A DNA stretch of 64,000 bases from Imbricaverruca yamaguchii. Its lineage: Eukaryota > Arthropoda > Thecostraca > Neoverrucidae. The notes under the pieces are model-generated. The model had not been told where the DNA came from and made no database searches. It worked only from the letters and a program-made list of their open reading frames with translations. The stretch's first letter is position 1. Each line of letters starts with the position of its first letter. Below are positions 10,178 to 20,940 of the stretch, piece after piece. The DNA lies in NCBI GenBank assembly GCA_034440575.1, contig JAOTOL010001621.1, forward strand, positions 1,281,001 to 1,345,000, given 5' to 3'. Both the position numbers and the translations under genes were made by a program.

Positions 10178-11347
10178 ACTGGCTTCTGACTCAGCTTACT
10201 GTTCTCCACTGGCCTCTGACTCAGCTGACTGCTCTCTACTGGCCTCTGACTCAGCTCACTGCTCTCCACTGGCCTCTGACTCAGCTCACTGCTCTCCACT
10301 GGCCTCTGACTCAGCTCACTGCTCTATGCTGGCCTCTGACTCAGCTCACTGCTCACCACTGGCCTCTGACTCAGCTCACTGCTCTCCACTGGTCTCTGAC
10401 TCAGCTCACTGCTCTCCACTGGCCTCTGACTCAGCTCACTGCTTCCACTAGCCTCTGACTCAGCTCATTGCTCTCCACTGGCCTCTGACTCAGCTCACTG
10501 CTCTCCACTGGCCTCTGACTCAGCTGACTGTTCTCCACTGGCCTCTGACTCAGCTCACTGCTCTCCACTGGCCTCTGACTCAGCTGACTGTTCTCCACTG
10601 CCTCTGACTCAGCTCACTGCTCTCCACTGGCCTCTGACTCAGCTGACTGTTCTCCACTGGTCTCTGACCAGCTCACTGCTCTCCACTGGTCTCTGACTCA
10701 GCTCACTGCTCTCCACTGGCCTCTGACTCAGCTCACTGTTCTCCACTGTCCTCTGACTCAGCTCACTGTTCTCCACTGGCCTCTGACTCAGCTCACTGTT
10801 CTCCACTGGCCTCTGACTCAGCTGACTGCTCTCCACTGGTCTCTGACTCAGCTCACTGCTCTCCACTGGCCTCTGACTCAGCTCACTGCTCTCCACTGGC
10901 CTCTGACTCAGCTCACTGCTCTCCACTGGCCTCTGACTCAGCTCACTGCTCTCCACTGGCCTCTGACTCAGCTCACTGCTCTCCACTGGTCTCTGACTCA
11001 GCTCACTGCTCTCCACTGGCCTCTGACTCAGCTCACTGCTCTCCACTGGCCTCTGACTCAGCTCACTGTTCTCCACTGGCCTCTGACTCAGCTCACTGCT
11101 CTCCACTGGCCTCTGACTCAGCTCACTGCTCTCCACTGGTCTCTGACTCAGCTCACTTCTCTCTACTGGCCTCTGACTCAGCTCACTGTTCTCCACTGGC
11201 CTCTGACTCAGCTCACTGTTCTCCATTGGCCTCTGACTCAGCTCACTGTTCTCCACTGGCCTCTGACTCAGCTCACTGCTCTCCACTGGCCTCTGACTCA
11301 GCTCACTGCTCTCCACTGGTCTCTGACTCAGCTCACTGCTCTCCATT
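10178..11347 (-). repeat. 30-bp minisatellite, about 39 units
   Basis: Tandem units of CTCACTGCTCTCCACTGGCC plus TCTGACTCAG (30 bp), with single-base variants (TGCT or TGTT, CTCACT or CTGACT, GGCC or GGTC). On the minus strand the unit reads ESSELSQRPV, giving an open frame of about 235 codons (10639-11415). Several units carry 1-2-bp deletions that break the frame (near 10441, 10600 and 10668), which argues against selection on a protein. Confidence 0.95.
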
Positions 11348-12766
11348 AGTTGCCAGACCACGCTCCAGTCAACGGAACTACTGCAGTAACTAGCGTCACC
11401 GTCACTTCGAGTCATGTGACCATGAAGGATGTGGGAAAAGCCATTTACGAAATTTTGCTACCTGTTTCTTGAGTAATAAACACGGTATGCATGTTTTCGT
11501 GATTTCATCTTGGAGTTTAATGGAAATGTTGAGTATAACTATGTTATCACCTATATCCTTGAAGCGTCAGAAAAGTACCAAAAAAGTAATGCGATGCTTG
11601 ATTTAATTATTTCCGTTTTCGTTTGTTCATTTTTCAACATGACGTGAAAGAGGCGGTGTAATCTCCACCGGTTTGTACTTTCCAGTGGGGTATTCCGAAA
11701 TAAGCAATGTTGTTTGTGTTGGAGGTAGATAATTAATTTATGGATTAATTAATTAATTTATGTTTGATATTGCAAATGGCTGAGGATATGTTGCTTCGTT
11801 GATCCATCATGATTTTAAAATGTTACGAATCTGTTTAAAAATAAATGCTTAGGTGGTAAATCAGGACATATATTATTTATCATGTACAATCTAAGGAAAC
11901 TCTTGCAAGTGCATCACGGATTAGCGCATTTGTTTTTATAGATATATTTTCTAATAATTAATCCCGGTATGTAATTTCCTATTCCAACCTAGTCTAGCCG
12001 GACCGACGGCGGACCAATCCGTGTGAGGGGTTGGACGTCCCATGAACATTCTTATGCGTCATTTAGGAGATCAAAGATCCTCAGGAATGGCAGAAGCTTC
12101 TATGTTGTACTGTGCGTAAACTATTGACCCACCTGTATGTACCAACAGTCATTGACATCCTCCTGGTGTCCAGAGACCCTCCCCATCCGGATGTTCGCGA
12201 GAGACGATTGTTCACTGTTGTTATATTAGAGTAAGGAACTAGTTCCGTATGGTTGCTTAGAGGTCTGAATGATACGGAATGGCTGAACGTTGTGTTCCTT
12301 GCAGCCAATGAACATGGGCGTTCACCCTGGGTGAGCAATATGCTCTGCGCGGTTCGAAAAACCATGTGTTGGCTTGCCAGTGTGGGATATAGATAGTTAG
12401 CCTGATCAGAGCAACGGTGGTCATGCTATGTTCTAAATAGGAGCAACGGCTACTCTTTTGACCATAAATAAAGCAACTGACCGGACAACTAAACAGAGCA
12501 ACGAGGTCACAAATATCTTGGAAGCTCCGGCTGTCAACTGCAGCTGCTCCGACTCGAGCTTCCGCCTTTGGCATCCTCAAGTTCGCATGTACTGAAAAAT
12601 GTCAGCACGCTGAAATTACATGCTGATCAGTGACTGACGCGGCCATTGCCGACCCACGTTGACGGTACTTTCCAAAGTAGGAAAACCAGATAGCAAATGC
12701 GCCGATGCTGGACCCCAAGGTAATTCTGCAGGCGCGTAAGGCATTCAGTGGCATCAAACAGTTGGT
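11348..12766. other. No gene seen
   Basis: AT-rich unique sequence with an ATTAATTA-rich spot near 11730-11760. No recognisable frame. Confidence 0.4.
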
Positions 12767-12970
12767 GATGAACTGGTTTCTTTGTTTATTGGTTGGTTCA
12801 CGACACACTTTATGCACATTCACGGCTAATGGCGCCGCCCACACTGTTTCGCCGGTGGGCCGCGGGATTGGGAAATGTCCTGAGTGGCGCTAGAGTCGAA
12901 CCCGGGACCTTTGGTACCCATAGCCCGACGCCTTAACCACTCGGCCATCCCCGCCCAGATGAACTGGTTT
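12767..12970 (-). mobile_element. SINE family S2 with perfect 14-bp target duplication
   Basis: The body is 12781-12956, read on the minus strand. It starts GGGCGGGGATGGCCGAGTGG and TTAAGGCGTCG, a classic type II (Leu/Ser) tRNA A box, followed by the B box GGGTTCGACTC. The body has CATTTCCCAATCCCGCGGCC, GTGTGGGCGGCGCCATTAG and GTGCATAAAGTGTGTCGTG, ending in an AATAAACAAA-type tail. GATGAACTGGTTTC flanks it exactly on both sides (12767-12780 and 12957-12970), which demonstrates retrotransposition by target-primed reverse transcription. Confidence 0.95.
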
Positions 12971-13562
<592 letters not shown>

Positions 13563-14002
13563 TTCACGATATTATCGATGCGCTGTAAAGCTAACTGAAA
13601 CAATCCAGTGAGCATAGATAGACCCAAGGGGTTCAAACTACCACTGGAGAGTCGGGCCAAAACCGTGTCTCCGATAAAACCCGAACAATGTCCCAAAAGT
13701 AGAGTTTTAGCGGCTGGGAACATGTGCTGTGGGATAAATTTGTGCATGTCTCGAAGCTCGGATGGCAGTACATAGTTTATGCCACGTGTGAAAATATGCA
13801 CTGCGAGACGCGCCGCGCCAAATGAACGGTGCGACTTATGCAGTGTGCCGAATTGTGTGAATACAGCATACCGGCCGCCGCCGTACCCTGCATAATTCAT
13901 GGCCAACTTCGATCCTTCCGCAAATAGCGCCGGCTGGGTAGACTTATCAGGCGATGGCCTGCATTGATTTACTGTCGCGAGCCCAGCGCCAGTGCTCAAC
14001 AT
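13563..14002 (-). other. Unassigned ~143-codon open frame running into the TA tract
   Basis: A true ATG on the minus strand at 14002 opens a frame beginning [13 protein letters not shown]. It continues about 143 codons of mixed, non-repetitive composition, including [14 protein letters not shown] and [14 protein letters not shown], before entering the TA repeat. I do not recognise it. There is no cysteine or metal-binding pattern, signal peptide or transmembrane segment. It could be a remnant of a transposon ORF, an exon, or chance. Upstream minus-strand sequence (14016-14231) has another open stretch in a different frame, which would fit a frameshifted relic. Confidence 0.25.
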
Positions 14003-15799
14003 CCGTATTTTAGTGTCATGGTTTGGAGCCGGCTAACAAGAGCGATTCCAATGTCCTCCAGATGGCAAGTGCACGTCTATCGATAGCACGGGTAATGCAC
14101 AGTTTCCTCCGTTTCCTCGTCCGCCCAGTCGCCAATATGCCTGTATGCCTTCCAGAAATAAACAGTGGCTTCCTCTCATTCTCACATGTGCGTCCCACAA
14201 ACCAGCTTCCCGAGAGCCTCGCCAGTGTCACTGTCGATCTCCCTCCTCCTGCCGGAATTGTATCAGGTCGTCGTTACCAATGAGACAGTGATCGATGTCA
14301 GCTACTGTGACTAACTATCTTCCCCCCCAACGTACTCCGGCTCACCCTGCTGCAGTTCGCCTCGCCTGCCGTGTGTCCGAAAAGACGCCACACCACAGTG
14401 CCTCTAGTTCTTCGCACGTGACCTTTCTTCCCATGCCACCCCGCAACCTCCCCTCGTGTTACCCCGGGCACTGCCTGATTTTGTGGCCTGCGGCATTCGT
14501 TGCGGGCGCTTAGTGTCCACGATGTATGTTCATTTTGCCAGGAGTGCGAGAAGTTGTAGCTTCAACAGGTTCATCGCATTATTTGAGAAATTTGAAGTCA
14601 ATGTGCGCAAACATTTTTCATCTTTGATTTGTCTAAAGGTCGCACTGAAAGGCACGTTTCTGTTTCATAGTCTGAGCTATTTAGTATATGGAGAACTAAT
14701 GAAGATAACCTTATCAACCTGCATCTCTTACGAATCCTCAACAAGAAAAGTCGCTTACGATCAAAATAAATTGTAACTAGTTTGATTTACATTGTAAATA
14801 GTTTGTTTACAGTCAAAATAAATAGTTCGAATGCTATGTCTGTATTATACAACGTACGCCTAGGCTTACAGGCCGGCTTTCCCGGCATATAGGCATTGAT
14901 GTACCTATGACCCTTCCGCAATGTTTACCAAGAAGCGTGCTTGAAAGGTTATCATGCATGGATTGTACCGTCACCAGCTACTGTGATAATCATGCAAACT
15001 GACTTCATGCAAATTGCAAGGAAATGTAATATAAATACGACAGTCATGTTTCAAATGTGCACAACATGGCAAATTGAGCGCGGTTTTCGGTTAGCATTAT
15101 CATTTGATGGCGCATATAAGTGTGGTACGACAGCTTATTTACGTAAATGTACATAATGTATGCATAGTTCCATCTGTCGACCATGATGAGAGATCCAAGT
15201 TAACTGCAACATTTCAGTTTCTCAATCGTTCATCCGCCGTTCATTCCACGCCATATCGAACTATTATCACAGTGCCATAATGGTTCAGTCTTGACATTGG
15301 GAAGTGTACTAGAAACGTTCTGTACAATCCCAGAAACAATGTACATTCCTAGAAATGATTTTTACAGTACTTCTGTGTTGCGTGTTACTCCAGTGTTCGT
15401 CAAAGCAAGTGCTGTAATACCCGCATTGCGGTTGGAATCCTTCTTCGAAGTCATACATCTGTAAAGGAGCAATTACAAGACTATTTTATGGACAGGACAA
15501 AAATGTGCATACCAGTAATAAGTTGGTGGGCTAGTTGGTTACTTGGTCTTTGGGGAAACCGACCATGATGATCATATAGCGTCACGTGTGAAACCTACCT
15601 GGTATGGAAATGCAATTGAAAGTGTAGTTCTTTTCAACGCAATTGGCTGTAACTGAAGCAGAATGTCAAATAATGCGTTCAGATTATGGTATGCCCTCAC
15701 TTTTATATGATTATCCGGACAATTCTTGGCTGTTCAGTGTGTACAGTTCATGCAAAACTGACTTTTATGTCAGCATCTCATGAACTTCATTAAAGGGCG
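14003..15799. other. No gene seen
   Basis: Mostly AT-rich unique DNA. A more GC-balanced portion lies at 14200-14520. No motif recognised. Confidence 0.4.
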
Positions 15800-15819
15800 T
15801 GTACGTCGATGTCATTACT
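15800..15819 (+). repeat. CR1 target-site duplication, left
   Basis: TGTACGTCGATGTCATTACT abuts the 3' end of the LINE and recurs exactly at 18434-18453. Confidence 0.95.
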
Positions 15820-18433
15820 CATAAAGACATAAAGACATAAAAGGTCAGTGCAACTCTGAGCCACAAGGGCCCTTCTTGGTTGCACTCTGTACACTGAACC
15901 AGTTGCCCACCAAATCTGCCAATCAGCCCTCCCTGTAATACTGAAAAGCAAGCCCTCTATTCTTATAATGATTGTCTATGCTGTTTTTAAAGATGTTCAA
16001 TGTTCTGCTACTGACGATGTTTTCTGGCAGCTGGTTCCAGTGTTCCACTACCCTGTTGGTGAAGAAAGTTTGCCTTAACCTTGTTCTGCTGTGGTTAATT
16101 TTAATTTTGAATTTATGACCTCTAATTGCATCATTTCTGTTAAATTCAAACATTTCCCCAAGGTATCCCCTCTCCAGACCATTGACAAATTTAAAGACCT
16201 CGATGAGATCTCCTCTCAGCCTTCTATATCTAAGTGAAAACATATTCAATTTCTTCAATCTTTCCTCATATGCCAGGTTGCTTATGCCATTAACCATTTT
16301 TGTAGCCCTCTTTTGTACTCTCTCTAAAAGCCAACAATCTTTTTCATAGCTAGGAGACCAAGCTTGGATGCAGTATTCCAAATGTGGCCTGACGTATGCA
16401 CAGTAAAGCTTCCTGATCACTTCCTCACTTCTGTATGATACATTCCTATTTATTGCCCCGAGCATTCTCAGTGCCTTCTTCCTGGCTTCCTTGGTCTGTT
16501 CTGATGCCCCCAATTTTGTGTTTAGAATAACACCTAAATCCTTCTCCTGTTGAGTCACTGATAGCACTTGGCCACCCATCAAGTATGGAGCCTTCATATG
16601 CTGCTTACCTACATGCATGATTTTGCACTTATCAAAGTTAAATTTAATTTGCCATTCTTCGGACCACTTCACAAGTTCGTCTAAGTCTTTTTGCAGCGAG
16701 ATATGCTCATCCTGACCTGTTATTGCCCTAAAGACCTTCAAATCATCTGCAAATTTCAAAACTTTACTGCTTAGGCCACTTTCAATGTTATTTACAAATA
16801 TAATGAACAGTAATGGCCCTAGTACTGACCCCTGGGGGACTCCACTAAGAACATTTTGCCATGATGACTTTGTACCATTTAGCATCACTCTTTGCTGTCT
16901 ATCTGAAAGCCACAACTCTATCCATTTTAAGATGCTACCTGCAATACCATGGGACTGAAGCTGTATCATTAACCGTTTATGGGGTACCTTGTCAAAGGCC
17001 TTACTAAAGTCAAGATATGCTACATCAACCTGATTTCCCTGATCAAATTGTTCTGTGGCGAAGTTCAAAAAGTCCAAGAGGTTTGTGAGACACGATCGTC
17101 CTTTTCTAAATCCATGTTGAGTATCTTGAATCAATCTGCTACCTTCCAGATAACTAACTATTCTATCCTTGATAATTGATTCGAGTACCTTGCAGACTAG
17201 GGATGTGAGACTTATTGGCCTATAGTTTTCAACTTTCCCTCTTTCTCCTTTCTTGAAAATAGGAACTACATTTGCCCTTTTCCAATCGGTTGGAATTTCA
17301 TTATGTGAAACTGATCTACAAAATATTATACTAAGTGGAAATGCCAGTTCCTTTTCAGTTTCCCGCAACACCCTAGCATAAATATCATCAGGTCCTGCTG
17401 CCTTATTTGGCTTTATTTTCCTGATATGATTGTAAACAACATCACTACCAATGAAATCAACATCATTTGTCAGATCCCATGTATCTGAACTATGGTGTAC
17501 GGTCGGCAGATTGGTCATATCTTCCAATGTAAACACTGATTTGAACTGCTTGCTCAGCTCCTCAACCATCTCACTATCCTCACCCAATGTAGTCCCGTTT
17601 ACTTCCAGTGGACCAATTGTGTTAGAAACTTTACTCAGCTTGTAGAAACTAAAGAACTTTTTACTGTCCCCATTACAGTTTCTAGCTAAATCCAGTTCCT
17701 TTGCTCGCTTTGCTGCTCTGGTTTTTTGCTTCACAGTGTCTCTAGCTTTTCGATACGCCTTTAGATTAATGACATTTGAGGCTTCTTTAAAAACTCTAAA
17801 TGCAGTTTTCTTAGCCCTAATTGCTTTTATCACGTCTGGTGTAAGCCATGCTGGCTTTCCTACCCTTCTTTTGCGTCTTTGCTTTTGGGGGACATGTCTA
17901 ATCTGAGTTTCCTTTAAGTAAGATTTGAACTTTTCCCACATTTCACAGGCATTTAAATTGGAGAATTCTTCTTCCCATCTGATGGCACTTAAAGCCGCTC
18001 TCATGCCGTTAAAGTCTGCTTTGTTGAAATTTGGAACCTTTACCAAATTATCCTTGATAGTTTCCCCTACATGTGCCTTGAATCTAACTATGTTATGGTC
18101 ACTTTTTCCCAGAGTTTCGCCTACAGTCAAGTCTTGAACCAAGTCACTTAAATCCGAGAATACAAGGTCCAAGAATGAACCATGCCTGGTAGGTTCCGAT
18201 ACAAACTGGTGTAAGAACAGGTCCTCTTCAAGGCATTTCCTGAACATTTTGCATGATGGGGAGCCAACACCAGCATTTTCATAACCTTTTAGATTAAAGT
18301 CACCGAGAATAAGGCACTTCCTCTTAAAGTTTCTACTGATTTCCTCACAAATCACCTCACACAAATACTCAAATCACACACAAATCACCTCACACAAATC
18401 ACAAATTCCTCACACAAATACTCGTCGTCGTAA
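15820..18433 (-). mobile_element. Young 5'-truncated CR1-type LINE
   Basis: The insertion is bounded by a perfect 20-bp target duplication (15800-15819 and 18434-18453). Its 3' end (low coordinate, minus strand) is a run of the 8-mer CATAAAGA instead of poly(A), a hallmark of the CR1 clade. About 100 bp of 3' UTR precede a single uninterrupted ORF. The 5' end is truncated within the endonuclease domain and carries about 70 bp of scrambled CACACAAATACTC-like duplications (18365-18433). An intact frame and exact duplication mean a recent insertion. Two more copies lie at 19458 and 50562, in the same orientation. Confidence 0.95.
15923..18364 (-). CDS. CR1 ORF2 protein, N-truncated (endonuclease C-half + reverse transcriptase)
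   Basis: About 813 uninterrupted codons. The frame enters inside an apurinic-type endonuclease domain: GDFNLKGYEN near residue 20 and GKSDHNIVRF near residue 86 are its catalytic Asp-Asn and Ser-Asp-His motifs. Reverse transcriptase follows, with NKAAGPDDIYARVLRE (about 318), ENYRPISLTSLVCKVLE (about 375), HGFRKGRSCLTNLLDF (about 420), LDFSKAFDKVPH (about 450, first catalytic Asp), SGVPQGSVLGPLLF (about 505) and FADD (about 538, catalytic Asp pair). The C-terminal LEYCIQAWSPSYEKDCWLLE plus RVQKRATKMV segment and RRLRGDLIEVFK are typical of CR1. The first endonuclease half and ORF1 are missing because of 5' truncation, so the first residue is not a true start. The element cannot be autonomous, although RT residues look intact. 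Confidence 0.93.
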   Translation of the reverse strand: MCEVICEEISRNFKRKCLILGDFNLKGYENAGVGSPSCKMFRKCLEEDLFLHQFVSEPTRHGSFLDLVFSDLSDLVQDLTVGETLGKSDHNIVRFKAHVGETIKDNLVKVPNFNKADFNGMRAALSAIRWEEEFSNLNACEMWEKFKSYLKETQIRHVPQKQRRKRRVGKPAWLTPDVIKAIRAKKTAFRVFKEASNVINLKAYRKARDTVKQKTRAAKRAKELDLARNCNGDSKKFFSFYKLSKVSNTIGPLEVNGTTLGEDSEMVEELSKQFKSVFTLEDMTNLPTVHHSSDTWDLTNDVDFIGSDVVYNHIRKIKPNKAAGPDDIYARVLRETEKELAFPLSIIFCRSVSHNEIPTDWKRANVVPIFKKGERGKVENYRPISLTSLVCKVLESIIKDRIVSYLEGSRLIQDTQHGFRKGRSCLTNLLDFLNFATEQFDQGNQVDVAYLDFSKAFDKVPHKRLMIQLQSHGIAGSILKWIELWLSDRQQRVMLNGTKSSWQNVLSGVPQGSVLGPLLFIIFVNNIESGLSSKVLKFADDLKVFRAITGQDEHISLQKDLDELVKWSEEWQIKFNFDKCKIMHVGKQHMKAPYLMGGQVLSVTQQEKDLGVILNTKLGASEQTKEARKKALRMLGAINRNVSYRSEEVIRKLYCAYVRPHLEYCIQAWSPSYEKDCWLLERVQKRATKMVNGISNLAYEERLKKLNMFSLRYRRLRGDLIEVFKFVNGLERGYLGEMFEFNRNDAIRGHKFKIKINHSRTRLRQTFFTNRVVEHWNQLPENIVSSRTLNIFKNSIDNHYKNRGLAFQYYREG

Positions 18434-18453
18434 TGTACGTCGATGTCATTACT
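18434..18453 (+). repeat. CR1 target-site duplication, right
   Basis: Exact partner of 15800-15819, just beyond the truncated 5' end of the LINE. Confidence 0.95.
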
Positions 18454-19026
18454 TTGAGAAAACCCAGCACATGTTGGTTCAAATGAGCACAACTTTTAAA
18501 CTGTGGATCGCAAATTGTTCAATTTCTCATTCAAATGAGTTCATTCATCGAGAAGTTTAGAAAAGGTGCAGGTTGAGATAGTTTTCTTGATTAATGTTCA
18601 AGATGCAAAATAGCCTGAAGCTTAAAACAACCGAAATTACAGGTTCCATGTGCAACCCCTAGAAAAGTTCCAGATCAGGTTTTTAGACTCCATTTGACTT
18701 AAACATCAGGATACACCACTTGAAGCTATTCTTTTCTCACACGTTTGGGGAGATGAACATACTTGGTATCCATCGGCCTTCAGAGGCCCCTTTCCTCGCA
18801 GTCAAGAAGCTGGCTTCTCTTCGCATGCGGTCGGATGAACCACGCCCGGTCACCGTTGTTCGCCTAATTACATCACAATCCGTTGAGTCTGTGGATGGAA
18901 ATGAGATGAAGCCCTTTCCTGCAGCGTCGCTGGCACTGTGCCATGATATCGGCCTCTCACGTATTGACTACGGGCTTATGTCTCGCCACGCCCACGTTTT
19001 GAGAATCTCCACGATTCTTAGTAGCC
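18454..19026. other. No gene seen
   Basis: Unique sequence between the LINE and a minisatellite. A plus frame starting near 18720 runs on into the repeat and is probably fortuitous. Confidence 0.4.
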
Positions 19027-19326
19027 TCACTGCCCGCCACGTACTGGCGCTGCAGCACACGGTCACTGCCCGTCACGTACTGACGCCGCAGCATGTGATC
19101 ACCGCCCGCCACATACTGGCGCTGCTGCACACGGTCACCGCCCGCCATACTAACGCCGCAGCATGTGGTCACTGCCCGTCACATATTAGCGCTGCAGCAC
19201 ACGGTCACCGCCCGCCACATACTGGCGCTGCAGCACACGGTCACCGCCCGCCACATATTGGCGCTGCAGCACACGGTCACCGCCCGCCACATACTGGCGC
19301 TGCAGCACACGGCCACCGCGCGTACT
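19027..19326 (+). repeat. 36-bp minisatellite, about 8 units
   Basis: Units of CGCCCGCCACATACTGGCGC plus TGCAGCACACGGTCAC. The first units are more diverged (TACTGACGCCGCAGCATGTG), the last four almost identical, a gradient expected from recent slippage or unequal exchange at one end. Confidence 0.92.
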
Positions 19327-19457
19327 CATCTTGGTGCTTACGGTCAATGATCACCGCGTGAATCCCACCTTCGCTCTCGGTTCGTGGTCGCAGCACTCTG
19401 ATGAAAGAGTTTGCAGGACCAGAGATATCCACACTGGTTTCTGTGGAAAAAACTGAA

Positions 19458-20091
19458 GACATAAAGACATAAAGACATAAAAGATCAGTGCAACTCTGAG
19501 CCACAAGGGCCCTTCTTGGTTGCACTCTGTACACTGAACCAGTTGCCCACCAAATCTGTCAATCAGCCCTCCCTGTAATACTGAAAAGCAAGCCCTCTAT
19601 TCTTATAATGATTGTCTATGCTGTTTTTAAAGATGTTCAATGTTCTGCTACTGACGATGTTTTCTGGCAGCTGGTTCCAGTGTTCCACTACCCTGTTGGT
19701 GAAGAAAGTTTGCCTTAACCTTGTTCTGCTGTGGTTAATTTTAATTTTGAATTTATGACCTCTAATTGCATCATTTCTGTTAAATTCAAACATTTCCCCA
19801 AGGTATCCCCTCTCCAGACCATTGACAAATTTAAAGACCTCGATGAGATCTCCTCTCAGCCTTCTATATCTAAGTGAAAACATATTCAATTTCTTCAATC
19901 TTTCCTCATATGCCAGGTTGCTTATGCCATTAACCATTTTTGTAGCCCTCTTTTGTACTCTCTCTAAAAGCCAACAATCTTTTTCATAGCTAGGAGACCA
20001 AGCTTGGATGCAGTATTCCAAATGTGGCCTGACGTATGCACAGTAAAGCTTCCTGATCACTTCCTCACTTCTGTATGATACATTCCTATTT
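19458..20091 (-). mobile_element. Second CR1 copy, strongly 5'-truncated
   Basis: It repeats the last ~630 bp of the 15820-18433 LINE almost without change; I could see only about two substitutions. It includes the CATAAAGA 8-mer run at the 3' end. Homology stops at about 20091 after TTCCTATTT. The remaining frame (about 175 codons) is the C-terminal part of the RT protein, from NRNVSYRSEEV to the same stop. No clear target duplication was found. Near identity shows both copies derive from the same recently active source. Confidence 0.95.
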
Positions 20092-20880
20092 GGCATTGAG
20101 CATTGACACACTCAGATTGTGCGAGAACGCTGAAGAGCAATTGCATGGCTGGCTTGCAGACAACATGTTCACCAAGTCGTCATAAAGCGCGTCTTGGAGA
20201 CTTGCCACGGATCTTCCTCTGGTCAAGCTATATGATTATTTAACCGGTTGCGGAAAATGACCTGCAATTTCTGGGAATTCCCAGGTCACTTGGTGAATGA
20301 CTGCACAGTGTACAATTGATGCAATGGCGGCAATAAGGTACAATTCCTGTACCATTTCTTTGATAAATCACATTTAACATCCAGCATCCAACATCAGTAG
20401 GTTTTCCAAAACGAAAAGCACACGGAGACCATTTCGAAGTAACCATTGAGGAATCATCGCCTCACTCCAAGTTTTAGCATACAACAGGACAAAAAGCGTT
20501 ATCTGGTGCACGCCTCTTGATTATGTTCGCGCCATTCGTGGGAATTGGCTGCCGAACATCACAGCCTTCATCGCAGAAATCCATCATCACTTGTGAATCA
20601 TCAAGAGTGATGAATGGCTCTCGGTGGGTGGAAAGTTTGCTGGCCAAGTCGGCCTTCCAGGAAGATGGACGCCGGCTGAACCAGTTTCTTGTAGTCTTCA
20701 CGGAATGATTACCGCTATCAAGGGTTGGCTTCAAAGATGTCAGAATGGACTTCTTCCGTTCCTGAAGGACGACGTTGGTGGTGAAGTGCGGTACAAAATC
20801 TTTCGTCAGTTATTACGGTCTCGTACGAGAACCGATTCATCATTGTGCTGCCATACCATACCTGAGAATTAAAATACATT
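20092..20880. other. No gene seen
   Basis: Unique sequence. Overlapping open frames at 20474-20872 on both strands have no recognisable motif. Confidence 0.4.
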
Positions 20881-20940
20881 GAAGGAATGTATATATGTAT
20901 ATATATATATATTTATATATATATATATATACATATAATA
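20881..20940. repeat. Short AT-rich TATATA microsatellite
   Basis: Interrupted (TA)n with TGTATA and ATTTATA variants. Confidence 0.85.
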
